DNA of 64,000 nt from JAAFIP01 sp963775085 (GTDB lineage Bacteria > Pseudomonadota > Gammaproteobacteria > Burkholderiales > Burkholderiaceae_C): NCBI GenBank assembly GCA_963775085.1, contig CAVZHO010000016.1:1-64000 (forward strand), in the 5' to 3' direction. Positions 1 through 8,085 of the stretch are shown one piece after another. The translations under genes were made by a program, and so were the position numbers. Position 1 is the stretch's first letter, and each line of letters starts with the position of its first letter. Under the pieces are notes generated by a model. The model saw nothing but the letters and a program-made list of their open reading frames with translations, had not been told where the DNA came from and made no database searches.

Positions 1-1408
1 CGGTAAAGCTGACGGTGACGGTGGTCGTATTGCTGTTGTTGCCCGGGCTCGGGTCAATCGTGCCGGCAGGGGGGGTGACGCTGGCGACGTTGGCCAGGCT
101 GCCGGTGGCTCCGGGGGCGACGCTGACCTGGAAGCTGACGGTGGCCAGTTGGCCACTGGTCAGGGCGCTGGCGCCGCTGATGGTGTTGCCCACGGCGGCG
201 GCGCTGATGCCGGCGCTGGTGACGATGTTGCTGATGCTGCCCAGGCCCGCTGGCAGGGTGTCCGTCCAGCTGGCTCCGGCGACATCGCTGGGGCCGTTGT
301 TGCCGATGACGATGGTGTAGCTGAAGGTGCCGCCGGCGTTGGGGCTGCTGGTGCTGGCGGTCTTGGTGATGGCCAGGTCGGCCACCGGGTTGACGGTGAC
401 GGTGGTCGTATTGCTGTTGTTGCCCGGGCTCGGGTCAATCGTGCCGGCAGGGGGGGTGACGCTGGCGACGTTGGCCAGGCTGCCGGTGGCTCCGGGGGCG
501 ACGCTGACCTGGAAGCTGACGGTGGCCAGCTGGCCGCTGGTCAGGGTGCTGGCGCCGCTGATGGTGTTGCCCACGGCGGCGGCGCTGATGCCGGCGCTGG
601 TGACGATGTTGCTGATGCTGCCCAGGCCCGCTGGCAAGGTGTCCGTCCAGCTGGCTCCGGCGACATCGCTGGGGCCGTTGTTGCCGATGACGATGGTGTA
701 GCTGAAGGTGCCGCCGGCGTTGGGGCTGCTGGTGCTGGCGGTCTTGGTGATGGCCAGGTCGGCCACCGGGTTGACGGTGAGGGTGGCGGTGATCAGGCTT
801 GGGTTGGAGCCCAATGAAGTCGACAACGAGCCGGCCGGAATGGTGTTGGCGGCTTGTGGAGAGGTGATTGAGGTCACCACCGCAGAGATAGAGCAACTTG
901 CGCCCGGCGGGATAACTGTACCCGTGGCAACCGATATCTGATTGCCACCGGCACCGGCCAAAGGAAGTGGTCCTAAACAGGTCGTGGCGGAGTTAGGCGT
1001 GGCTGCATTGACCAGGCCAGCGGGGTAGGCATCGACAAAGGCGGCGCTAAACGTAGCGGACACCAACGGATTAGTATTCGTAAATGTGATGACGAGTAAT
1101 GATGTGCCACCAGCGCTGATCGTGCCTGGAGTAAAGGTCTTGGAGACCTGCGGCAAGCTAGGTGTGACGGCATCCAGATCGGCTGCAGTGCATGTGTCAG
1201 CGATACAGTCTAACGCCGGGTTGGTATTAGACAAACCAACCGGAACAGAAACGGATGCCGTGTTGGTGATTTGTGTTTGCGCAAAAGTGGTCAGGGGAGC
1301 TGATAGACAAAGCAAATAACCAAGCACCAGCAATAACATGCTGCATGCCTTGGTAACGGAAAGTCGAGAGAAGGTTAAAAGGTTAAATACCTTATTTATC
1401 ACCAGCAA
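1..1408 (-). CDS. Secreted DUF11-repeat protein, C-terminal part off the window edge
   Basis: The frame is open from about 1408 to the left edge, so the C-terminus is missing. A TTG at 1408 has GGAG five bases upstream, and a GTG at 1402 is the alternative. Either gives a signal peptide with basic residues followed by MLLLVLGYLLCLSAPL and a likely cut after TFA; an ATG at 1339 would lose the basic part. After a unique region of about 185 residues, 127-residue repeats begin with PVADLAITKTASTSSPNAGG and contain SYTIVIGNNGPSDV. This is the pattern of DUF11/'conserved repeat' beta-sandwich domains of secreted or surface proteins. The function is unknown; a surface or adhesin role is inference. 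Confidence 0.8.
   Translation of the reverse strand, partial: MLVINKVFNLLTFSRLSVTKACSMLLLVLGYLLCLSAPLTTFAQTQITNTASVSVPVGLSNTNPALDCIADTCTAADLDAVTPSLPQVSKTFTPGTISAGGTSLLVITFTNTNPLVSATFSAAFVDAYPAGLVNAATPNSATTCLGPLPLAGAGGNQISVATGTVIPPGASCSISAVVTSITSPQAANTIPAGSLSTSLGSNPSLITATLTVNPVADLAITKTASTSSPNAGGTFSYTIVIGNNGPSDVAGASWTDTLPAGLGSISNIVTSAGISAAAVGNTISGASTLTSGQLATVSFQVSVAPGATGSLANVASVTPPAGTIDPSPGNNSNTTTVTVNPVADLAITKTASTSSPNAGGTFSYTIVIGNNGPSDVAGASWTDTLPAGLGSISNIVTSAGISAAAVGNTISGASALTSGQLATVSFQVSVAPGATGSLANVASVTPPAGTIDPSPGNNSNTTTVTVSFT
11..772 (-). repeat. Two near-identical 381-bp tandem coding repeats
   Basis: Positions 11-391 and 392-772 repeat with a period of exactly 381 bp (127 codons) and differ at only a few bases, for example near 149-152 against 530-533. 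The next unit start, at 773, is already diverged. Identity this high inside a coding region points to recent duplication or ongoing gene conversion. Confidence 0.9.
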
Positions 1409-1469
1409 GAGAACTCCAAACACTATTTGTATAGTTGTAATATTGAAACCAGCTTCGTCAAATTGTAAT

Positions 1470-1582
1470 ACTTAAGTACGGCAATTTGCCGTCTGGCGTG
1501 AATTGTACTACCTTTGTACTTTTAATCAACAACTTTTGTTGCAAAACCACACGAATCAGGGCAATTACCTAGTCATTAGGTA
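1470..1582. promoter_or_regulatory. Cluster of short palindromes in a divergent promoter region
   Basis: Between the divergent starts at 1408 (minus) and 1691 (plus) lie four dyads: TACTTAAGTA (1470-1479), ACGGCAATTTGCCGT (1478-1492), CAACAA-CTT-TTGTTG (1527-1541) and TACCTA-GTCAT-TAGGTA (1566-1582). They could be operators for the DUF11 gene. No known consensus was recognised. The rest of 1409-1690 shows nothing else. Confidence 0.4.
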
Positions 1583-1690
1583 CCCATGTGTCTGGCTCTA
1601 TATCCCCCTACGCATATAAGAACCGCATTCTTCGCGCCTACCCATTGACTTAAAACGCGCTAAAGTCAGCCAACCAAAACGGAACACCCC

Positions 1691-2524
1691 ATGCAATGCT
1701 TCACCCTCACCCAAGCTGAGCACATCGCCCACCTCACCCTCAATCGCGCCGAAGCGATGAACACCATGCATCCACAGTTTTGGAGGGAGCTGGATGAGGC
1801 ACTGACCAGCATTCACCGTGCAGGCACGGCCCGCGTGCTGGTGATCTCCTCGACCGGTAAACACTTCTGTGCGGGCATGGCTTTGGAGACCTTTAGCAGT
1901 GCCATCGCCATGGACGACCATAGCCCAGAGGGGCGGGCGATGATTTTTGACACGCTGACCGACATGCAGACCACCTTCAGCAAACTGGAAAACCTGCGCA
2001 TTCCGGTGATTGCTGCCATCCAGGGCGGCTGCATCGGCGGCGCGGTGGACATGGTGACCGCCTGTTGCCTGCGTTATGCCACTGCCGACGCGTTTTTCTG
2101 CATCCAGGAGATCAATATAGGCATGGTGGCCGATGTGGGCACCTTGCAACGTCTGCCCAAACTGATTCCCGAAGCCATCGTCAAAGAATATGCCTACACG
2201 GGCCGACGCTTACCAGCGAGCAAGGCCTTGGCCTATGGATTGCTAAATGAGGTGTTTGCCACGCAGGCCGACATGCTGGCCGCTGCGATGCAATGCGCCA
2301 CCGAGATTGCAGCCAAGCCGCCGGTCGCCATCTGGGGCACCAAGCAAGCCATCCACTACACGCGCGACCACAGCACAGAAGATGCGCTCAAGCAAATGGG
2401 CTGGCTACAGGGCGCCATCTGGAGCAACGCCCATGTGCGCGAAGCCATTCAAGCGATGCAGGAAAAACGCAGCGGGCAATTTACACCGCTGGCCAAACTG
2501 GTGCCGTTTAAAGATGCCGCCTGA
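1691..2524 (+). CDS. Enoyl-CoA hydratase/isomerase family, dienoyl-CoA isomerase-like
   Basis: This 277-residue crotonase-fold protein most resembles delta3,5-delta2,4-dienoyl-CoA isomerases, which shift double bonds during beta-oxidation of odd-position unsaturated fatty acids. The segment GGCIGGAVDMVTACCLRYA followed by DAFFCIQEINIGMVADVG matches that subfamily. The three acidic catalytic residues of rat ECH1 (D176, E196, D204) correspond to D120, E140 and D148. The oxyanion-hole region HFCAGMAL is near residues 58-65. The ATG at 1691 agrees with the family N-terminus. No fatty-acid genes lie beside it. It could instead be a generic enoyl-CoA hydratase, but the acidic triad argues for the isomerase. 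Confidence 0.85.
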   Translation: MQCFTLTQAEHIAHLTLNRAEAMNTMHPQFWRELDEALTSIHRAGTARVLVISSTGKHFCAGMALETFSSAIAMDDHSPEGRAMIFDTLTDMQTTFSKLENLRIPVIAAIQGGCIGGAVDMVTACCLRYATADAFFCIQEINIGMVADVGTLQRLPKLIPEAIVKEYAYTGRRLPASKALAYGLLNEVFATQADMLAAAMQCATEIAAKPPVAIWGTKQAIHYTRDHSTEDALKQMGWLQGAIWSNAHVREAIQAMQEKRSGQFTPLAKLVPFKDAA

Positions 2525-2600
2525 GCGCTGAGCCGTGCACCAAGCTGTGCGCAACAATTCAAGGCTGTCGCTTTGGAATGCACATAACGCTATATAAAAC

Positions 2601-2643
2601 ATAGCTTCTAATGTCCAGGGGGAAAGGACTATGGCGGTATTTA
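2601..2643 (+). repeat. Interspersed repeat, family A
   Basis: ATAGCTTCTAATGTCC, then a spacer and AAAGGACTATGGCGGTATTT. GTCC and GGAC can pair as a small hairpin. It lies in the gap between the convergent isomerase and queF genes. Confidence 0.75.
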
Positions 2644-2649
2644 ATGAAA

Positions 2650-3501
2650 TTATTGCCTTGCAGAGCGCACATTCAAAGGCGCAAGCTGCGGATGGCTGGT
2701 GCGCCACGGGTTGATGTCGATCCCGCCCCGTCGGGTATAGCGGGCATACACTGCCAGCTTGGTTGGTTTGCAGCGCGCCATGATGTCTGTATAGATACGC
2801 TCTACGCACTGCTCGTGAAACTCATTGTGGTTGCGAAAGCTCACGATGTATTGCAGCAAACCGCCCTGCTCTATTTGCGGTCCGCTGTAGCTGATCTGCA
2901 CACTACCCCAGTCGGGCTGGCTGGTCACCAGGCAATTGCTTTTTAGTAGCTGGCTGGTCAGCGTCTCTGTCACCGGCTGCTCATCGAAAGCTGCGGTCAG
3001 TAGCTGGGGGGCAGGCGTGTAGTGGGTGCAATCAATATCCAGCCGGTCCAGGCTCAGGCCGTCCAGTTCGCGTACAGTTTGCGCGTTAAATTGCTCTACG
3101 CTAATGAGTTTGACCCCAACCTTAGATTCCGCCTTGCCCCATGCCACTGCGCCGATGTCTTGCGCTATGCGCGCGCGCACCGACTCGGGACTGTCAAACA
3201 CCGTGTTGTTAAAACTGTTGAGGTAGAGCTTGAAGCTTTTGCTCTCCACAATACAGGGTGTCTCGCACGGCACGGTAATGTGCGCTACCGCCACCTGCGG
3301 TTTACCGCGTGGGTTGAGCCAGCTCAGCTCATAGGCCGTCCACAAATCTGCGCCCATGAAGGGCAGCGTGCCCGCCATACCCAATTCATCCCGCTTTGGC
3401 TTACGGGTGATAGGGAAAAGCAGGGACGCATCGTACTGGTCTACGTAAGCGCTGGTTTCCCCCAGGGCAGAGTTTTGCAATCCATTAGCTACTATTTTCA
3501 T
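2650..3501 (-). CDS. queF: NADPH-dependent 7-cyano-7-deazaguanine reductase
   Basis: QueF reduces preQ0 to preQ1 in queuosine tRNA modification. The 283-residue length fits the long, two-domain (E. coli-type) form. ESKSFKLYLNSFN is near residues 86-98, the nucleophilic cysteine is C190 in LLKSNCLVTSQPDWGSVQ, and FRNHNEFHEQCVERI and YTRRGGIDINPWR lie in the C-terminal half. The start codon and first codons (ATGAAAATAGTAGC) coincide with the left edge of an interspersed repeat on the other strand. The N-terminal MKIVAN may therefore be repeat-derived; the next in-frame methionine is at residue 42, inside conserved sequence. Confidence 0.96.
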   Translation of the reverse strand: MKIVANGLQNSALGETSAYVDQYDASLLFPITRKPKRDELGMAGTLPFMGADLWTAYELSWLNPRGKPQVAVAHITVPCETPCIVESKSFKLYLNSFNNTVFDSPESVRARIAQDIGAVAWGKAESKVGVKLISVEQFNAQTVRELDGLSLDRLDIDCTHYTPAPQLLTAAFDEQPVTETLTSQLLKSNCLVTSQPDWGSVQISYSGPQIEQGGLLQYIVSFRNHNEFHEQCVERIYTDIMARCKPTKLAVYARYTRRGGIDINPWRTSHPQLAPLNVRSARQ

Positions 3502-3537
3502 AGCTTCTTACGTCCAGGTGACAGGGACATCACGGTG
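3488..3537 (+). repeat. Interspersed repeat, family A, overlapping the queF start
   Basis: GCTACTATTTTCATAGC, then TTCTTACGTCC and AGGGACATCACGG. The antisense strand of its left end contains the ATG of queF. The same arrangement occurs at recO (43867). Confidence 0.75.
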
Positions 3538-3560
3538 TTTTCTTTGGTAATTTTGGTAAT

Positions 3561-4409
3561 TTAGACAAACTGACGCTCACGCAGCCACTTGGTAGCGATC
3601 CATTTCTCTCCTGCAATCACAGGAGCACCGCCATGCAGTGATTTACTGCTAGGATGTGGACGGTCATAGCTGAAAAACACCGCATTGCCACGTTTGGGCG
3701 CTACTTCCAGTTGCACATCGGGAAAGGTAGTGCCGCCCCCCTTCTCTGGCTCGCTCAGATACATGATGATAGTGGCTACCCGTTGCCCACCCCGCTTGAG
3801 GATAGTAGGCGTGCCAGGCTCCACCGGATCAAAATAATCGTAATGCGGCTTGTACTCGGTGCCCGGACGGTAGTGCAAAACTTGTAAACCTTCGCCATTT
3901 TCAATCGGCCAGTTGGCCAAGGCAGCCAGGCGCTTTTCCAGCGTCGCGACGACCTCATTTTCATCCCGGCGAAAGAACATGCCGTTGCTGGTGCGGTCTG
4001 CATTGAGCTCTTCGCCGCCGGTTTTAGTCTCCACGGTGAGTGAACGGTTCAGACGCGGCTTGGCCGCTGCAATCAGCGCATCGCACTCGTCATCCGACAG
4101 CACATTGCCAAACACCACGATATGTGGCTTGGCCAGACTGCTGAGTACGCTCACGCAGCGGTCGCCTACGTCGATGTACAGGGGCGAGTCGTCCACCGAA
4201 GGGCGCGGCACTGTAACGGCTGGGGGCAGCACGGGGGCAGTTGTTTGGTTTGCCAAATGGTTTTGCAACGTAGTCTCCAGCGCTGCAATCGCCACATCTT
4301 CTTTCCAGCCCGAGTCCATCATGGACTTGAGCACCACATCGGCCGCAAATCCCTGCTGCGCCTGGGCAATGATCCACTCCCGCAGGGCGGGGGTAATAGG
4401 CTGACTCAT
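3561..4409 (-). CDS. 2-oxoglutarate/Fe(II) oxygenase, prolyl 4-hydroxylase-like
   Basis: The C-terminal 190 residues are a P4H alpha-subunit-type dioxygenase domain. H189 and D191 (YKPHYDYFDP) with H259 (SKSLHGGAPV) form the iron triad, and K269 (GEKW) is placed to bind the 2-oxoglutarate carboxylate. The first 50 residues form a UBA-like helical segment (WIIAQAQQGFAADVVLKSMM), often seen ahead of this domain in proteobacteria. Its substrate is unknown. It starts with GGAG six bases before the ATG and overlaps the yaaA stop by four bases, so the two are translationally coupled. Confidence 0.9.
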   Translation of the reverse strand: MSQPITPALREWIIAQAQQGFAADVVLKSMMDSGWKEDVAIAALETTLQNHLANQTTAPVLPPAVTVPRPSVDDSPLYIDVGDRCVSVLSSLAKPHIVVFGNVLSDDECDALIAAAKPRLNRSLTVETKTGGEELNADRTSNGMFFRRDENEVVATLEKRLAALANWPIENGEGLQVLHYRPGTEYKPHYDYFDPVEPGTPTILKRGGQRVATIIMYLSEPEKGGGTTFPDVQLEVAPKRGNAVFFSYDRPHPSSKSLHGGAPVIAGEKWIATKWLRERQFV

Positions 4410-5179
4410 TCTTTTCTCCGAAATACCAAACGGTCTGGCTCTGAAGCGGCGGCGCTATAGGCGTAACCCTCGGCATGGAACGATTTTAGTTTTTTCACTG
4501 TAGTTATGCGTTTTTCTATCGCAAAGCGGGCCATCAATCCACGTGCACGCTTGGCAAAGAAGCTGACGATTTTATAGCCCCCCGGTTTGAATTCTTCAAA
4601 CACACACTCCACCACCCGCGCCTTGAGCACCTTGCGGTCTACCGACTTGAAATACTCCTTGCTGGCCAGGTTCACGACGATGGGGGTTTTGTCAGCCACC
4701 AGGTGGGTGTTGACGTAGTTGGCGATGTGCGCACCCCAAAACCTGTATAAATTGCTGCCCTGCGCATTCGGCAAGGCCGTGCCCATCTCTAAGCGGTAAG
4801 GTTGCATATAGTCCAGCGGCCGCAACACGCCATATAGGCCGCTGAGCATGCCCACATGGCGCTGCGCCCAATCCAGATCGTCTTTGCCCAAGGTTTTCGC
4901 GTCCAGCCCCTCGTAGACATCACCATTGAAGGCCAAAATAGCCTGCTTGGAGTTTTTGCCCGTGAACTTGGGCTGCCAGGCTTGGTAGCGCGCCACGTTC
5001 AGAGCTGCCAGCGGATCACTCAAATCCATCAAGCTAGCGATTTGCTGGGGCGACTGGGCTTTAAGGATACTGATCAGCTCAGCGGATTGTTTGACAAACT
5101 GCGGTTGCGAGTACGGTACGGCGGTGGGTACCAGGGTGTCATAGTCCAGCGACTTGGCTGGAGAAAGTAAAAACAGCAT
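4406..5179 (-). CDS. yaaA: Peroxide stress protein YaaA
   Basis: A 257-residue member of the UPF0246/DUF328 family beginning MLFLLSPAKSLDYDT. In E. coli, YaaA limits free intracellular iron and DNA damage during hydrogen peroxide stress, and the family binds DNA. The lysine-rich, basic C-terminal part (FFAKRARGLMARF) is typical. It lies 8 bp after the DUF3501 gene and overlaps the hydroxylase gene downstream. This suggests one transcript with the rubrerythrin group. No clear Shine-Dalgarno sequence precedes the ATG. Confidence 0.93.
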   Translation of the reverse strand: MLFLLSPAKSLDYDTLVPTAVPYSQPQFVKQSAELISILKAQSPQQIASLMDLSDPLAALNVARYQAWQPKFTGKNSKQAILAFNGDVYEGLDAKTLGKDDLDWAQRHVGMLSGLYGVLRPLDYMQPYRLEMGTALPNAQGSNLYRFWGAHIANYVNTHLVADKTPIVVNLASKEYFKSVDRKVLKARVVECVFEEFKPGGYKIVSFFAKRARGLMARFAIEKRITTVKKLKSFHAEGYAYSAAASEPDRLVFRRKE

Positions 5180-5187
5180 CGATATTT

Positions 5188-5778
5188 TTAATGGAGGTCC
5201 CCAGCCAAGGAAACCAGGGTGTCGTCCGCAATGGCCACATGTGCCGGATAGTTGGTATGGTCACAGCCGAGCTTGGCGCTGGCGCCGGCTTTGAGCGCGC
5301 CAGCCATTGCGGGTGTGAACTCAAAACGCACAAAATGCACGGCCGAGGTCTTCTCATCGTTCTCGCGATCCAGATCTTCGTCAGCGATGGCGTAGACACG
5401 GGGATAGCCTTCAACTTCGACAAACATATGGTCTTCCACGCCAATCAAACGGCGCAGCTCGCGGTGGCGCTCATTTACATCAGGGTATTCAATCAGCATG
5501 GTGGCCTTCCAGTTAGTACCGTCCGGTACCAAAGGCGCGTAGGCATCGATCTCCTGTTCAATGCCCTCTTCTTCAAACACCTTTTCGATGCGCAGCATCT
5601 CCTGAATTTGGTAGCGGATGGTGGTCTCGCTCTCAAACTGCAAATGGATATGCTCGCCCAGGTACACACTGCGCAACTTGCGGTGCGCCAGCACTTGGTC
5701 TTTGTGGGCCTTGCGGTACTTGTGGTACTGCTCCAGACTCATCAGGTTATCTTTGGTGATTTTTCCGGTTAACTGCAT
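5188..5778 (-). CDS. DUF3501 family protein
   Basis: About 196 residues with the family signature LTIRYQIQEMLRIE-like segment (here TTIRYQIQEMLRIEKVFEEE). The ATG at 5778 has GGAG nine bases upstream; an in-frame ATG at 5793 has none, so the shorter form is preferred. From memory of genome neighbourhoods, DUF3501 genes commonly follow a rubrerythrin and a two-cluster Fe-S oxidoreductase, exactly as here. The biochemical role is unknown; a redox or peroxide-linked role is inferred from context. Confidence 0.85.
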   Translation of the reverse strand: MQLTGKITKDNLMSLEQYHKYRKAHKDQVLAHRKLRSVYLGEHIHLQFESETTIRYQIQEMLRIEKVFEEEGIEQEIDAYAPLVPDGTNWKATMLIEYPDVNERHRELRRLIGVEDHMFVEVEGYPRVYAIADEDLDRENDEKTSAVHFVRFEFTPAMAGALKAGASAKLGCDHTNYPAHVAIADDTLVSLAGDLH

Positions 5779-5823
5779 GTTTACGTTCTCCATTTCGGGG
5801 GGCTTGTCGGGTTGAAGGGAGGT

Positions 5824-5948
5824 AACGCAAAAAACGCTGAAGGGGTGAAAAAAAACGCAAAAAATAAATCCCAAAACAGGAAATAATCTAAGCACCCTTA
5901 TTCAACGAAATGAAAATCTTCATTCTGTTTTTTAGCGTTTTTTGCGTT
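5824..5948. repeat. 15-bp perfect inverted repeat in an intercistronic gap
   Basis: AACGCAAAAAACGCT (5824-5838) and AGCGTTTTTTGCGTT (5934-5948) are exact reverse complements, 95 bp apart. Further TTTTTTGCG-like units sit beside both arms (5848-5866, 5950-5970). The gap between the Fe-S protein gene and the DUF3501 gene is 221 bp and holds no coding frame, so this may be an attenuator or a processing structure. Confidence 0.6.
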
Positions 5949-5999
5949 CTTCTTTTTGCGTTTTTTGCGATACCTAAGACCCAAACGATTTACTAAAGT

Positions 6000-7385
6000 C
6001 TATTTCAACCCATAAGCCGTGCGCACCAAGGTCAGCGGATGCGCCAAGGTGGGTTCACCCAGGCTATTTACCTCAAAACCTTGCTTGATGTGGTGTCCAC
6101 CCAATGGGCAATCCGAGCTGATGTAGTCAGGCACGCCGGCCGCAGTGGCCACCGTTCCGTCAGCCGCCTTGCCCGAGCCAGGATGTTCAGCCATCCGTTT
6201 AAACAGGGGTTTACCAATTTTCATGGCCTGCTGGTGGGTGGCTTTTTTCACGCCGAAGGTGCCTGCGTGGCCACTGCAACGCTCGTTGGTTTGCACATAG
6301 GTGCCGGGCACCATTTTGAGCATTTCTTCGGTTTTTTTGCCGATATTCTGCACCCGGCCGTGACAAGGCATCTGGTAGCTGATGTTGCCCAGACTCACAG
6401 GAAATTCAGTTTTGATCAAGCCATCGCGTTTGCGTGCCATCAGGTATTCAAACGGATCCCACATGGCTTCTTTGACCAACTGCACATCCTGCTCGCCGGG
6501 GTACATAAGGGGGATTTCTTGTTTGAACATCAGCGTGCAGCTAGGCACCGCGCTGAGGATGGCGTAGCCGTCTTTGGCATACTTGGCCAGCACCGGTATG
6601 TTGGCCTCTTTGCTGGCGTTCACCGACTTTAAATCGCCAAGCTCCAGCTTGGGCATGCCGCAGCATTTTTCTTTGCTCACCAACTCGTAGGGTATGTCGT
6701 TGTGGTCCAGAATTTTCAGCAAATCATGGCCAATGCCGGGCTCGTTGTAGTTGATGTAGCAGGTGCTGTACACCACCACTTTGCCGGGGGTTTTGTCACC
6801 ATTTTTAATCACCATCGCTTTGGCCTTGGGGGCGGACGAGCGGAACTTGCGGGTGGCGAGTGCGGGTAGCCAGGCGTTTTTGTCTACGCCCAATACGCTT
6901 TCCATCACTGCCCGGGCGGGCTTGGTGTTGTTGACCGCGTTGGCCACTTGCACCACGATGGGGATGCCAGCAAACTGGCCATGCACATCGGTGCTGGCCA
7001 AAAACTTTTCGCCAAGTTTGACTTCGCCTTTTTCAAACTTGATGGCCTTGGCCCGCAGCATGGTGTGCGGGAAGTCCACATTCCATTCATGCGGCGGCAC
7101 GTAGGGGCATTTGGTCAGGTAGCACAGGTCGCACAGATAGCACTGATCGACCACGCTCCAATAGTCTTTTTTGTCCACGCCGTGGACTTCCATGGTGTCG
7201 TTGTTGTCCACCAGGTCAAACAGCGTGGGAAACGAGCCGCACAGGCTCACACAGCGGCGGCAACCGTGGCAGATGTCGAAGATGCGCTCCAACTCTTTGA
7301 AGGTAGCCTCTTCGTTGTAATAGTCGGGCGATTTCCAGTCAATCGGATGACGGGTGGGCGCCTCCAGCGAGCCTTCTCGTGCCAT
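6000..7385 (-). CDS. Fe-S oxidoreductase, GlpC/heterodisulfide-reductase-like
   Basis: A 461-residue cytosolic protein with two 4Fe-4S ferredoxin motifs near the N-terminus: C39/C42/C45/C49 (CHGCRRCVSLC) and C82/C85/C88/C93 (CYLCDLCYLTKC). Two cysteine-rich CCG-type domains follow (KCCGMPKLE and ERCSGHAG). This matches the electron-transfer subunit type of GlpC and of HdrD. No flavoprotein dehydrogenase is nearby. Instead it sits between rubrerythrin and DUF3501, so electron supply to rubrerythrin is a reasonable inference. GGAG lies eight bases before the ATG. Confidence 0.9.
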   Translation of the reverse strand: MAREGSLEAPTRHPIDWKSPDYYNEEATFKELERIFDICHGCRRCVSLCGSFPTLFDLVDNNDTMEVHGVDKKDYWSVVDQCYLCDLCYLTKCPYVPPHEWNVDFPHTMLRAKAIKFEKGEVKLGEKFLASTDVHGQFAGIPIVVQVANAVNNTKPARAVMESVLGVDKNAWLPALATRKFRSSAPKAKAMVIKNGDKTPGKVVVYSTCYINYNEPGIGHDLLKILDHNDIPYELVSKEKCCGMPKLELGDLKSVNASKEANIPVLAKYAKDGYAILSAVPSCTLMFKQEIPLMYPGEQDVQLVKEAMWDPFEYLMARKRDGLIKTEFPVSLGNISYQMPCHGRVQNIGKKTEEMLKMVPGTYVQTNERCSGHAGTFGVKKATHQQAMKIGKPLFKRMAEHPGSGKAADGTVATAAGVPDYISSDCPLGGHHIKQGFEVNSLGEPTLAHPLTLVRTAYGLK

Positions 7386-7409
7386 AAAAAATCTCCAGAA
7401 TGTTTTGTA

Positions 7410-7432
7410 TTGGGCGCTGTACCAGCGCCCAA
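7410..7432. other. Perfect intercistronic stem-loop
   Basis: TTGGGCGCTG-TAC-CAGCGCCCAA is a 10-bp perfect stem with a three-base loop between the rubrerythrin and Fe-S protein genes. No T-run follows in either direction, so it is more likely an mRNA-stabilising or processing hairpin than a terminator. Confidence 0.7.
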
Positions 7433-7452
7433 CACAAACAACTCAAGCTTGA

Positions 7453-7875
7453 TTAATCGACCAGCTCGTTCAAAGCCTTGGTATAGCGGTTGGCGTGTGA
7501 ACGCTCCGCCTTGGCCAGGGTTTCAAACCAGTCAGCCACTTCGTCATGGCCTTCGGCGCGGGCGGTTTTGGCCATGCCGGGGTACATGTCGGTGTACTCG
7601 TGGGTCTCGCCAGCCACTGCGGCGGTCAGGTTTTGACGGCTGGAGCCAATGGGCAAGCCAGTTGCTGGGTCGCCGCACTGCTCTAGCCACTCCAGGTGAC
7701 CGTGCGCATGGCCGGTTTCGCCTTCAGCGGTGGAGCGAAACAGGGCTGCCACGTCGTTTTGGCCTTCAATGTCGGCCTTGTTTGCGAAATACAAGTAGCG
7801 GCGGTTGGCCTGAGACTCGCCTGCGAAGGCGGCTTTCAGGTTGTCTTCCGTCTTGGAGCCTTTTAATGCTGCCAT
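7453..7875 (-). CDS. Rubrerythrin, short form without rubredoxin domain
   Basis: A 140-residue ferritin-like di-iron peroxidase. Metal ligands are visible as E20, E53xxH56, E90, E93 and E124xxH127. The C-terminal rubredoxin domain of classic rubrerythrins is absent, as in sulerythrin-like proteins, so electrons must come from a partner. The Fe-S protein gene downstream is the obvious candidate. The ATG at 7875 has AGGAG eight bases upstream; longer frames upstream lack a site. It is the first gene of the minus-strand group. Confidence 0.93.
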   Translation of the reverse strand: MAALKGSKTEDNLKAAFAGESQANRRYLYFANKADIEGQNDVAALFRSTAEGETGHAHGHLEWLEQCGDPATGLPIGSSRQNLTAAVAGETHEYTDMYPGMAKTARAEGHDEVADWFETLAKAERSHANRYTKALNELVD

Positions 7876-7906
7876 GATGGTTTCTCCTAGGGTTAATAAA
7901 CAATAC

Positions 7907-7931
7907 AGGTGATCACCTTGAGAATTCAAGG
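7907..7931. promoter_or_regulatory. Palindromes upstream of rubrerythrin
   Basis: AGGTGATCACCT (7907-7918, perfect) is overlapped by CCTTGA-GAAT-TCAAGG (7916-7931). They lie 32 to 56 bases upstream of the rubrerythrin start, in its leader or promoter. An operator for a stress regulator is possible, but no known consensus is claimed. Confidence 0.4.
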
Positions 7932-8085
7932 AGCCCCGAGCATAGCCGCAACAGCATGCGTTGCCCAATTGTTCGCGTCAATACCCATGATTGCCTATGG
8001 CTATGAGTAAGCCAATGTCGATTGATTTTTTCTGATGCCCTCTCGGCATGCACGTAAAATACCCATTACTGACCGAAAGCACACC

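Noticed and set aside
1..772. Regular repeats that could suggest a CRISPR array or satellite DNA
   Set aside because: The 381-bp period is a multiple of three, lies in one open frame and encodes DUF11-type domains.
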